Assembly (NCBI RefSeq): GCF_025353885.1
Contig: NZ_JANXNX010000107.1
Location: forward strand, 1-41,378
DNA: 41,378 bases
Source of the DNA: Sphingomonas sp.
GTDB lineage: Bacteria > Pseudomonadota > Alphaproteobacteria > Sphingomonadales > Sphingomonadaceae
Direction: 5' to 3'
Positions within the stretch are counted from its first letter, which is position 1. Each line of letters starts with the position of its first letter. The notes beneath the pieces were generated by a model that was not told the DNA's origin, ran no database searches, and saw nothing but the letters and a program-made list of their open reading frames with translations. The position numbers and the translations under genes were made by a program. Shown here one piece after another: positions 17,997 to 25,375 of the stretch.

Positions 17997-18821
17997 ATGA
18001 ATGAAATTCAACTTCGCCGGATAGCCGATGCTCTCGATCGGATGGTGCCCGTGCCACCAGCGGCGCCACGGGCCGACTGCGCCGCCTATGTCTGGCAACA
18101 TGGCAGGCTGGTCGTTGCAGACTTCGCACCGCTGGACCTCGACCTGTTGACCGGCATTGACGATCAGAAAGCATTGCTGGTCGCAAACACCGGTCGCCAT
18201 GCAGCCGGCCATGCCGCGCACGATGCGCTCCTGTGGGGATCGCGCGGTGCCGGCAAGTCGGCACTGGTGAAATCGAGCATCGGTCGCCTGCGTGCGAAGG
18301 GATCCGATATCGCTCTGGTGGAGATTGCGGCGGGCGAGATTGCCGCGCTTCCCGATCTGTTCGCGATACTGGCCGGTTGGTCACGCCCGGTGATTGTGTT
18401 TCTGGACGACCTGGGTTTCGATTCCACCGACGGCGTCGCCGCCGCCCGTGCGCTCCGCTCGGTCCTCGACGGCGGCAGCGCGGCGCGTCCCGGCAATGTC
18501 CGGCTTTACGTCACCTCCAACCGCCGCCATGTCATCGCGCGCGATATTGCCGAACAGGATTCCGCGATCAACATGCGTGACGTGGTCGACGATCGCCTGG
18601 CGCTCGCCGACCGCTTTGGCCTTAGCATCGGATTTCATGTTTGTGATCAGGCCACCTGGCTCGCGATGGTCGACGGCTATGCCCATAAAATGGGCCTCAC
18701 GTTCGATCCGCAGGACGCGGTGTCATTCGCCACCCAGCGCGGCGCACGATCGGGGCGCATCGCCTGGCACTACGTCGTCGAACTCGCGGGCAGGGCCGGG
18801 CGCTCGCTGACACAGTCTTAA
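17997..18821 (+). CDS. DUF815 family P-loop ATPase
   Basis: 274 aa. Walker A GSRGAGKS is at residues 81-88, Walker B is VIVFLDDLGF, and VTSNRRHVI serves as sensor 1. This arrangement and the N-terminal ~65 residues match the DUF815 AAA+ family, whose role is not established. It begins 32 nt after the TPR gene and could be the last gene of that operon. The stop TAA shares a TTAA with the convergent TonB-dependent receptor stop. Confidence 0.9.
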   Translation: MNEIQLRRIADALDRMVPVPPAAPRADCAAYVWQHGRLVVADFAPLDLDLLTGIDDQKALLVANTGRHAAGHAAHDALLWGSRGAGKSALVKSSIGRLRAKGSDIALVEIAAGEIAALPDLFAILAGWSRPVIVFLDDLGFDSTDGVAAARALRSVLDGGSAARPGNVRLYVTSNRRHVIARDIAEQDSAINMRDVVDDRLALADRFGLSIGFHVCDQATWLAMVDGYAHKMGLTFDPQDAVSFATQRGARSGRIAWHYVVELAGRAGRSLTQS

Positions 18822-21508
18822 AACTTCTTGCGGAAATTCAATTGCACGGTGCGACCACGCGCGTCGAGAAATCCTGGCTGGTAACTGAGCGGCACCAGAC
18901 CATTGGAATCGCGCACGTTGCGTATTGCCCCGGTGATATTGTCCACGCTTAGCCTAATCCGGCTCCCCGCCAAAAACGGCACGTTGGTAGTCAGCGTCTT
19001 GCGGCTATCGAAATTGATGAATGCCTGGACGTCGAACGTCGCCAATCCGTCGAAGAACAGGTCGGGAGCGGTCGACCCGGTTCCGGTCAGCCCGCCCAGG
19101 ACCGTGCTGCCGGTCTGGTATTTGCCCTTCAGCCGGAACCCCAGTCCCTTGTTGAACCAGCCAGCGTCCAGATCCAAGGTATGACGCGACGATCCGCCGC
19201 TGCCGACGGCGCTTCCGCCCAGGAGATCGAGGGTCGGCAGATCAGATCGAATGACAATCTGGTCAATAAACTTGATGCTGTCGTAGATTGAGATTTGCCA
19301 GCGACCGCCTTGGTCAGCACCGGGGCGACCGAAACCGCCGCCGCCACCACCGCCACGCGGTCCATGGTCGCCTCCGCCGGGCCCACGCGGCCCGCCGCCA
19401 AAGCCACCAGCCCCTCCTGCGGGTTGCCCGAAGCTATGGCTAAAATTGAAGCCAACCCGCAGCACATTGCTACGGGTAGCCGCGTAGTTGATCGACCGCG
19501 TGTCGATCGAGACCAGCCTACCGGCATCCCGGGTCACGCGCCCTGGAAAAGCCCGTTCGACCTCGGGAGTCAGGACGGGAAAATCGGAAACCGGGTTGGT
19601 ACTGCGATTGCGGAAGAAATTAGCACTGACTTCGAGGTCGGTGAACTTCGGCGGCTGGTATGTCAGCCCCAGTTTGAAATCACGCCGTTTTTCGGTCAGC
19701 AGCGCGCGATTGCCGCCGCTGACCTGGGTGACCAACACCGATTCGCCCCGCGTGTAGTCGTACGTCGTGACGTTCTGTGTCCGGATGGTCGGGTTGCCAA
19801 GCTGCTGGATCGAAGGCTCGGCTTCGTCGCCGATGGCAGTCCCGAGGACGGTGAGCCCTTTGATAGGCGACCAGTTCAGACCGTAGCCATAGCTGATCAA
19901 CGAACCAAAATCGGAGAGGTGACGGTAAGCAAGGTTTCCGTTAAGCGTGAGGTTGCCGATCGCTGCGCCCACATCACGGTCGCGGCTTGTCAGCGGGATA
20001 TCGAGATTGACGCGCGTATTGCCCTCGTCGCGCGCCAGATCGGCTGATGAGAACAGGCCTGCCCGATCAGCCGAACTGGTCAGACGCTGCGTTGCGAAGC
20101 CCGCGCGCATGGTGGCCCGAATTGTTCCTGCTGGCAGGTCGGCAACCGGGCCGGCCATCGTATAGATGCCGTTTATCGTGTTCGATTGCGACCGGGCCGT
20201 ATCGCGTGGGCCATTGGCTGCCGAGAACGAGGAGGCGAATGGATTGACTGCCAGTGCGGGATCGGTGATGGCAACGCGTGCTTGCAAGGCGGCAAGGTCA
20301 ACCCCGGTGGCGGTCTCCGTGCTGGTCGTGACGCGGTCGTAATTGCCGGTCAGCGTCCACTGCCACTTCGCAATGTTGCCATCGATCGTCAGGCCACCGT
20401 GTAAGGCGTCGGACCGGGTATCGCGCGCCAGCGCCGCTCCGAAATTTCGAACGAGGGTGACAGGCTGGGCGAAGGGAGAATTGGGCTGGCCGACCGGCAC
20501 GGTAATCGCCGCCGATGACAGGCCAAAGAACGACCGGCCCTTGGTGAGTTGATAGCTGCCGTTCAGCGAGAGCGAGATCGCCTCGGTGAGGGGGCGCGCG
20601 ACGACGGCATTGAACTTGATGTCGTCCGTCGCGGGCAGCAGCGTGCGATAATGGCCCTGATCGGTGGTGCCCGGCTGATTCGCGGTGCCCGCAAAATCCG
20701 ATAATGTTGGCGCACGATCGCCGAGCGAACCGGGAACCGCCGCCGACGTTACCGGGGTGCCGGCAAGCACGCTGAGGACGGGGTCGATCTGGCCTCCGGG
20801 TATCGCACCAAAGACATTTCCCGCCAGCGACGCGGGCTGGCCCGGCGCGCGCTGAACGATACCTCGCTGGCTTTCGAAAAGCGATTCCGCGCGGTTATAA
20901 TCGACGGTTAGCTGGGTGCGCGCTGACCCGTTGATCCGGACGGCGGTTGCTTGGGATTCGGACTGACCGCCGCCGCCATTCAGTGACTGCCCATATTTGC
21001 CCTCTGCGGTGATCGACCGGAAGTTCGGCTTGAGGATGAAATTTACGACGCGCTGGTCCGCGGCATATCCGAATTTTAGTGCGACTTCTTCTGACAGCAC
21101 CTGAACGCGCAGGATCGCTTCGGGCGGCAAGTCGCGAATTTCGGAAAAGCCTGAGATGCGGCGACCATTCAGTAAGACCACAGGCCCACCGCTTCCCCGC
21201 CCCCGCCCCGACGTCGTCTGGGGCGACAGGGCATCGAGCAATTCAGCGATCGAAGATGCGCCATAGCTCTCGACCGCAGCCTCATCCAGCTCGATCTCGG
21301 GCGGGATATCGCTCACGACCGCTCCCTGGATTCGCGGAGCTGTGACGATGATTTCGGACTGCGATTCGATGTCATTGTCGACAGGACTTGCAGCGGATGG
21401 CTTGGCAGAAGCTTTCTGCGCGCTTGCTGTAGCAAACATGGCCATGTTGGAGATCAAGGCGATTGCTGTCCCCGCAGTCAGACGAGTGACGGTCTTGAAT
21501 GAGATCAT
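18818..21508 (-). CDS. TonB-dependent outer-membrane receptor
   Basis: 896 aa. Signal peptide (residues 1-30, ...ATASAQ), a probable TonB-box region around EIIVTAPRI, a plug domain (about 60-170, with VVLLNGRRISGF and a VLSEEVALKFGY segment), then a long beta-barrel ending in NFRKKF with the terminal Phe typical of outer-membrane proteins. A Gly/Pro/Arg-rich insertion at about residues 696-735 is probably an extracellular loop. The substrate cannot be read from sequence and no transporter gene adjoins. ATG 21508. Confidence 0.93.
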   Translation of the reverse strand: MISFKTVTRLTAGTAIALISNMAMFATASAQKASAKPSAASPVDNDIESQSEIIVTAPRIQGAVVSDIPPEIELDEAAVESYGASSIAELLDALSPQTTSGRGRGSGGPVVLLNGRRISGFSEIRDLPPEAILRVQVLSEEVALKFGYAADQRVVNFILKPNFRSITAEGKYGQSLNGGGGQSESQATAVRINGSARTQLTVDYNRAESLFESQRGIVQRAPGQPASLAGNVFGAIPGGQIDPVLSVLAGTPVTSAAVPGSLGDRAPTLSDFAGTANQPGTTDQGHYRTLLPATDDIKFNAVVARPLTEAISLSLNGSYQLTKGRSFFGLSSAAITVPVGQPNSPFAQPVTLVRNFGAALARDTRSDALHGGLTIDGNIAKWQWTLTGNYDRVTTSTETATGVDLAALQARVAITDPALAVNPFASSFSAANGPRDTARSQSNTINGIYTMAGPVADLPAGTIRATMRAGFATQRLTSSADRAGLFSSADLARDEGNTRVNLDIPLTSRDRDVGAAIGNLTLNGNLAYRHLSDFGSLISYGYGLNWSPIKGLTVLGTAIGDEAEPSIQQLGNPTIRTQNVTTYDYTRGESVLVTQVSGGNRALLTEKRRDFKLGLTYQPPKFTDLEVSANFFRNRSTNPVSDFPVLTPEVERAFPGRVTRDAGRLVSIDTRSINYAATRSNVLRVGFNFSHSFGQPAGGAGGFGGGPRGPGGGDHGPRGGGGGGGFGRPGADQGGRWQISIYDSIKFIDQIVIRSDLPTLDLLGGSAVGSGGSSRHTLDLDAGWFNKGLGFRLKGKYQTGSTVLGGLTGTGSTAPDLFFDGLATFDVQAFINFDSRKTLTTNVPFLAGSRIRLSVDNITGAIRNVRDSNGLVPLSYQPGFLDARGRTVQLNFRKKF

Positions 21509-21586
21509 GATACTCGCTTAACAGTTAGAGCCGATGACCTCAGGCCAATAATCAAATCAATCAGGTGATGGCATCGCCATGCAAGG

Positions 21587-22174
21587 TTACAGGTTTCCCG
21601 TCGATGAACGATCTTCGGCGCTGCGATATCGGCGGTAAATATAAAACGCGGCCCCTCCGGTCACCAAGGCCGCACCCCCGATTGCCCAGGGGTCGGAAAT
21701 TGCTCGGTCGATGAACGTTTCGAAGGCCTTTCCGAAACGGAAGCCGATCGTGGTGAAGATCGTTGCCCAGATTGCTGCCGAAACCGCATTAATGATAAAA
21801 AACGTTGCGATGGGGACCCTGGAAATGCCGATGGCAATTGGCCCGACAGTCCGCATTCCATAAATAAACCGGAACACCATGCAGAACAAGACCGGCCGAC
21901 GCTCTATGAAGCGAATGGCACGCGCAAATGTCGCCCGGCCTCGAACACGAACGATGCACCGCCTTTCACGGTGAAAGCGAGCGGAGAAGAACACGATCTG
22001 GTCAGCGACGAATGACCCGGAAAATGCGCAGACGGCGGCGAAATACGGATCGACAAGCCCGCGATGAGCAAGATATCCACCAGTCGTGACCGCAGCCTCA
22101 CCTTCGATTGCGGCTCCCAGAAAGATGGCCACACCGCCATACATCCTAATCAGATGTTCAAAATTCACGAACAT
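21587..22174 (-). CDS. DedA family membrane protein
   Basis: 195 aa from ATG 22174 (GAGGTGG lies just upstream; a GTG at 22183 would add 3 residues). Features typical of DedA/VTT-fold proteins are the EGEAAVTTGGYLA segment, FSGSFVADQIVFF, RFIYGMRT, and two C-terminal membrane helices. Members act in lipid (undecaprenyl phosphate or phosphatidylethanolamine) flipping and membrane homeostasis. The conserved acidic residue in the first motif and the Arg in FRFIYGMR are present. Divergent from the GreA/GreB-like gene. Confidence 0.88.
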   Translation of the reverse strand: MFVNFEHLIRMYGGVAIFLGAAIEGEAAVTTGGYLAHRGLVDPYFAAVCAFSGSFVADQIVFFSARFHRERRCIVRVRGRATFARAIRFIERRPVLFCMVFRFIYGMRTVGPIAIGISRVPIATFFIINAVSAAIWATIFTTIGFRFGKAFETFIDRAISDPWAIGGAALVTGGAAFYIYRRYRSAEDRSSTGNL

Positions 22175-22247
22175 CCGTGCCACCTCACGGGGTTGTCGTG
22201 CGTCGTGTTTTCACTATCGCTGAGCATTGCCAACATAGGACCATCCA

Positions 22248-22712
22248 ATGAGCGTAGCGTTCCGCCGCGAAAGCGACGAGGAGCATCTGGAACCAAAGTT
22301 CGAGGTGCCGATTCCACCCGGACCCAATCTGGTCACCGCCAATGGCAAGCGCCTGATTATTGAAAAGGTCGAGGCATTTGAGCGCGCAGTTGCCGAGAGC
22401 GTTGCCGATCCCGAGATGTTGATGAAATTGAAACGGGACCGACGGTATTGGCGGATGCGCCTGGCAACCGCGCAATTATCGCCTCCGCCTCCTGAAAACC
22501 ATGTCGGGTTCGGCTCGCGAGTTCGGTTGCGGCTGAAAGGAACAGAGCGCACGATCCATATCGTAGGCGGGGACGAGGCCGATCCCGCGGCTGGCCTGCT
22601 GGCCTTTACGGCGCCGCTGGCGCGCGCGCTGATGGGGTTGCAAGAAGGCGACTTTGCTGATTTTGCCGGGAAGCCCGATGCGATTGAGATTTTACGAGTT
22701 GAATTCGAATGA
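22248..22712 (+). CDS. GreA/GreB family elongation factor-like protein
   Basis: 154 aa. The N-terminus is a short helical region that replaces the long GreA coiled coil; the C-terminal ~75 residues (VGFGSRVRLRLKGTERTIHIVGGDEADP and onward to LMGLQEGD) are the FKBP-like GreA/GreB domain that binds RNA polymerase. The acidic coiled-coil tip needed for transcript cleavage is not recognisable, so this may regulate polymerase rather than cleave. The stop overlaps the ATG of the relic at 22709 by 4 nt. Confidence 0.82.
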   Translation: MSVAFRRESDEEHLEPKFEVPIPPGPNLVTANGKRLIIEKVEAFERAVAESVADPEMLMKLKRDRRYWRMRLATAQLSPPPPENHVGFGSRVRLRLKGTERTIHIVGGDEADPAAGLLAFTAPLARALMGLQEGDFADFAGKPDAIEILRVEFE

Positions 22713-22855
22713 TACTGCTGGTGGGCCTGTCAGGCAGCCTGCGGAAGTCCTCGTACAACAGCGGGTTATCGCGCGCAGGGGCAACCTGAGCGACGAAACG
22801 GTCAAACGTTGGCGGCAATTCATGGAAGACTTGGGACAAGCCTCCACAAATAAGC
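22709..22855 (+). pseudogene. Relic of NADPH-dependent FMN reductase
   Basis: An ATG at 22709 begins MILLVGLSGSLRK-SS-N, the classical flavodoxin-like N-terminus of SsuE/ChrR-type reductases (SGSLR-xS-N phosphate loop). The frame then jumps to SRAGA, which looks like the family C-terminal segment, and stops at TGA 22787-22789. One frame over, from 22780, GNLSDETVKRWRQFMEDL resembles the usual C-terminal helix. About 130 codons of the middle are therefore missing, and a small deletion shifts the frame. Its position directly after the GreA/GreB-like gene with a 4-nt overlap suggests an old operon. Confidence 0.6.
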
Positions 22856-22859
22856 ATGT

Positions 22860-24098
22860 TCAGCTCACGGCGAGGACAAGGTTGCGGATTTGGGGGTAAA
22901 CCTGGTTTTCCCATTTGCGACCCGCGAACAGCCCGTAGTGGCCAACGCCCGGCTGAAGATGGTGGCGTTTCATGTGTGGAACGAGGCCCAAGCACAGGTC
23001 GTGCGCGGCAGCAGTCTGACCTACCGAACAGATATCGTCGCGTTCGCCTTCGACAGTCAGCAACGCAGTTTGCTTGATCTGGCCCGGATCGACCAGCCGG
23101 CCCCGGTAAGCAAATTCACCCTTGGCCAGCAGCGTTTTCTGGAAAACCTGCTCCACAGTCTCGAGATAAAATTCAGCCGCGAGATCGAGCACGGCAAAAT
23201 ACTCCTCGTAGAAATCTTGAATCACCGCCGCTTCTTCCACCTTGCCTTCTGCAAGCAAACGATAAAGTCGACGATGCTGGCTGGTATGGCGATCCTTGTT
23301 CATCGACATGAAGGCGGTCAGTTGCAGAAACCCGGGATACACTTTTCGCCCGGCCCCGGCGTAACGCGCTGGCACCGGCGAGATCAGCTTTTCAGCGAAC
23401 CACTCGATCGGGTTGGCGGTGGCCAGGTCGTTCACCACGGTCGGTGAAATGCGGGTGTCGATCGGGCCCCCCATCAGAGTCATGGTCGCGGGCTGTGCGG
23501 GGTTTTGGGCCTCGGCCATGATTGCGACTGTCGCGAGCGTCGTGACACAGGGCTGGCAGACGGCCAGAACGTGCTGACGCGGGCCTATTTCTTCAAGAAA
23601 ACGGATGGTATAGTCGATATAGTCTTCAATCCCGAACCTGCCTGCGCTCAGGGGCACGTCGCGCGCGTTGGCCCAGTCGGTGATGTAGACATCGTGATCG
23701 CGCAACAGAACCTGTACCGTTTCGCGCAACAGAGTGGCAAAATGTCCCGACAAGGGTGCGACGACGAGCATTTTCGGTTGGGGGGTGTCGACTTCGTCCT
23801 TGGCAAAATGAAGCAGGTTTCCAAAGGGCAGGGCGATGGTAATTTCTTCACGAACCGACAGGACGCGATTCCCGACCACGACGTGGTCGATGGCGAACGA
23901 AGGCCGCGTATGCGTGACCTGGGCGTTACCGACGACGTCCAACATCGCGAAATAGTTGCGGACCATGGGTAGTTCGCCGAACACCCCCATCGATTCGTGC
24001 ATTTTCACCATCGTTTGCGCCGCACTGCGGAAGGGCGTTGCCGCATCGGTCCAAGCCTGAAAAACGGTATATAACGACACTGTGCATTGTCCCTGCAT
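22860..24098 (-). CDS. phaZ: Intracellular polyhydroxyalkanoate depolymerase
   Basis: 412 aa, degrades native polyhydroxybutyrate granules. The alpha/beta-hydrolase has the Cys nucleophile in VCQPCVTT, which replaces the lipase-box Ser as usual in intracellular PhaZ, with the His in GVGHYGLFAGRKW. VLVRDHDVYITDWANARDVPL-like sequence and LMGGPIDTR are characteristic. Length matches TIGR01849. The start may be the GTG at 24080 (AGGGACA upstream), because the family normally begins near LYT-; ATG 24098 is kept as the longest form. The product feeds the bdhA enzyme at 7724. Confidence 0.93.
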   Translation of the reverse strand: MQGQCTVSLYTVFQAWTDAATPFRSAAQTMVKMHESMGVFGELPMVRNYFAMLDVVGNAQVTHTRPSFAIDHVVVGNRVLSVREEITIALPFGNLLHFAKDEVDTPQPKMLVVAPLSGHFATLLRETVQVLLRDHDVYITDWANARDVPLSAGRFGIEDYIDYTIRFLEEIGPRQHVLAVCQPCVTTLATVAIMAEAQNPAQPATMTLMGGPIDTRISPTVVNDLATANPIEWFAEKLISPVPARYAGAGRKVYPGFLQLTAFMSMNKDRHTSQHRRLYRLLAEGKVEEAAVIQDFYEEYFAVLDLAAEFYLETVEQVFQKTLLAKGEFAYRGRLVDPGQIKQTALLTVEGERDDICSVGQTAAAHDLCLGLVPHMKRHHLQPGVGHYGLFAGRKWENQVYPQIRNLVLAVS

Positions 24099-24193
24099 GC
24101 GAAAGACACCGATCGGCGCTTCCCTTCCCGCGACTTAGTGCATTAATTGCTGCGTCGCGTCATTGGATTTCTTTTCGGACAGACAGAGGACAA

Positions 24194-24205
24194 CTCGACG
24201 TCGAG
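24194..24205. promoter_or_regulatory. Perfect 12-bp palindrome CTCGACGTCGAG
   Basis: It lies in the divergent gap between phaZ and the DUF1993 gene, 45 nt before the DUF1993 start. The palindrome could be a repressor operator, but no protein is known to bind it. Confidence 0.3.
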
Positions 24206-24249
24206 CTCCGATTGTCATACGCTCTCGTGATTGCCTTCAAGGGATGCCA

Positions 24250-24756
24250 ATGACGCTCTCCATGTATCAGGCGTCCGCGCCTATTTTTCTGCGCCAGTTT
24301 GCCGCGTTGACCGCTATTATCACTAAGGCTGAGGCGTTCGCAGCAGCGGGCAACTTCGATGAAGCGCAGTTCATCGACGCGCGGCTGGCTCCCGATATGC
24401 TTAATTTTGCCAAACAAGTGCAGATCGCCACCGATGGCGCGAAAGCTGGCATCGCCCGACTGGCGGGCGTCGAAATCCCAGCTTTTCCAGACAGTGAAGT
24501 TACCTTCGCGCAGCTTAAGGCGCGGATTGCCAAGACGGTCGCCTTTATTGAAAGCGTGCCAGCGGCTGGCGTCGATGGATCCGAGAACAAGGCCATTGCA
24601 TTCAAAATTCGCGACCGCGATTTGGCATTTACCGGCCAGTCTTTCCTACTCCATTTCGTCCTGCCGAATTTCTTTTTCCACGTCACGACGGCTTATGCGA
24701 TCCTGCGGCACAAGGGCGTGCAGATCGGCAAGATGGACTTTCTGGGCGCCAGTTGA
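24250..24756 (+). CDS. DUF1993 domain protein
   Basis: 168 aa from ATG 24250, with AAGGG 6 nt upstream; an in-frame TTG/GTG extension back to 24163 has no family content. MTLSMYQASAPIFLRQFAAL is the typical DUF1993 beginning, and FHVTTAYAILRHKGVQIGK-DFLG is the typical end. The four-helix fold resembles DinB-like proteins. Function unknown. Divergent from phaZ. Confidence 0.88.
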   Translation: MTLSMYQASAPIFLRQFAALTAIITKAEAFAAAGNFDEAQFIDARLAPDMLNFAKQVQIATDGAKAGIARLAGVEIPAFPDSEVTFAQLKARIAKTVAFIESVPAAGVDGSENKAIAFKIRDRDLAFTGQSFLLHFVLPNFFFHVTTAYAILRHKGVQIGKMDFLGAS

Positions 24757-24788
24757 GATGCAATGCCAGTGCGTCCGCGCAATCTGAC

Positions 24789-25295
24789 CTATCTGGCGAT
24801 GACTGCTCGCAGCCAGCGCATCACCGAACCACTCGTCACCGCGGGCGTTTCGCAATTGGGCGTCTCCGGTTGATTGACGGCAGTACGAAAATTCTCAGGG
24901 CGAAAATTATGGATCATCGCCGCGAGATCGTCTTCGTCCACCGCTTCAGCAGCGGCATCTAGGGGAAACCACCGCCGTTCGCGCTCAGGCGCCTCTAGCC
25001 AGTCATCAAGTTCGTGAGTGACGAGGAACGGAAAAAGTGAGACTTTTGCCAAGCGAGAGCTACCGTCGTTGCGAACTTTCAGGTATTCAAAACTGCCAAG
25101 TGGCTTTGACGAAACCGCGCCCAGCACTCCCGCCTCCTCCTCGGCTTCATGTGCAGCCGCCGCATGTGGAGAAAGACCCGCAATCGGGTTCCCTTTTGGA
25201 ACAACCCAGCGCCCGGTCCCTCGCGAAGTGATCAGCAGAATGCTAACGCCTGAAGCGGTATCAACACGGTAAGGGAGTACGGCAATCTGTCGGAT
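24789..25295 (-). CDS. Nudix hydrolase with no canonical start codon
   Basis: Reading minus from 25316 gives an open frame with RQIAVLPYRVD, SRGTGRWVVPKGNPI, then the Nudix-box variant GLSPHAAAAHEAEEEAGV and RERRWFPLDAAAEAV. This is the Nudix type that acts on nucleoside or inositol polyphosphates in alphaproteobacteria. Between the upstream stop (25319-25317) and the Nudix box there is no ATG, GTG or TTG in frame. The family's usual start falls on ATC at 25295-25293, with GGAA about 7 nt upstream. Either a rare ATC/ATT start is used or the start codon was lost. The first GTG would cut the Nudix box. About 80 nt downstream of pccA, same strand. Confidence 0.65.
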   Translation of the reverse strand: MRQIAVLPYRVDTASGVSILLITSRGTGRWVVPKGNPIAGLSPHAAAAHEAEEEAGVLGAVSSKPLGSFEYLKVRNDGSSRLAKVSLFPFLVTHELDDWLEAPERERRWFPLDAAAEAVDEDDLAAMIHNFRPENFRTAVNQPETPNCETPAVTSGSVMRWLRAVIAR

Positions 25296-25308
25296 GGCTT
25301 GGTTCCAA

Positions 25309-25330
25309 GTAAGAAATTACTTATTCTTAC
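25309..25330. repeat. Inverted repeat upstream of the Nudix frame
   Basis: GTAAGAA (25309-25315) and TTCTTAC (25324-25330) form a perfect 7-bp inverted repeat with an 8-nt AT-rich spacer. It lies between pccA and the Nudix frame. It could be an operator or a weak hairpin; it lacks the GC-rich stem and T-run of a terminator. Confidence 0.35.
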
Positions 25331-25375
25331 GCCTTTAAGCCTTCGGCAAACAGAACGTTCCCCTTGGTAAAACGA

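Noticed and set aside
25353-25360. GAACGTTC palindrome between pccA and the Nudix frame
   Set aside because: Only 8 bp and not the alphaproteobacterial LexA arrangement; too short to call.
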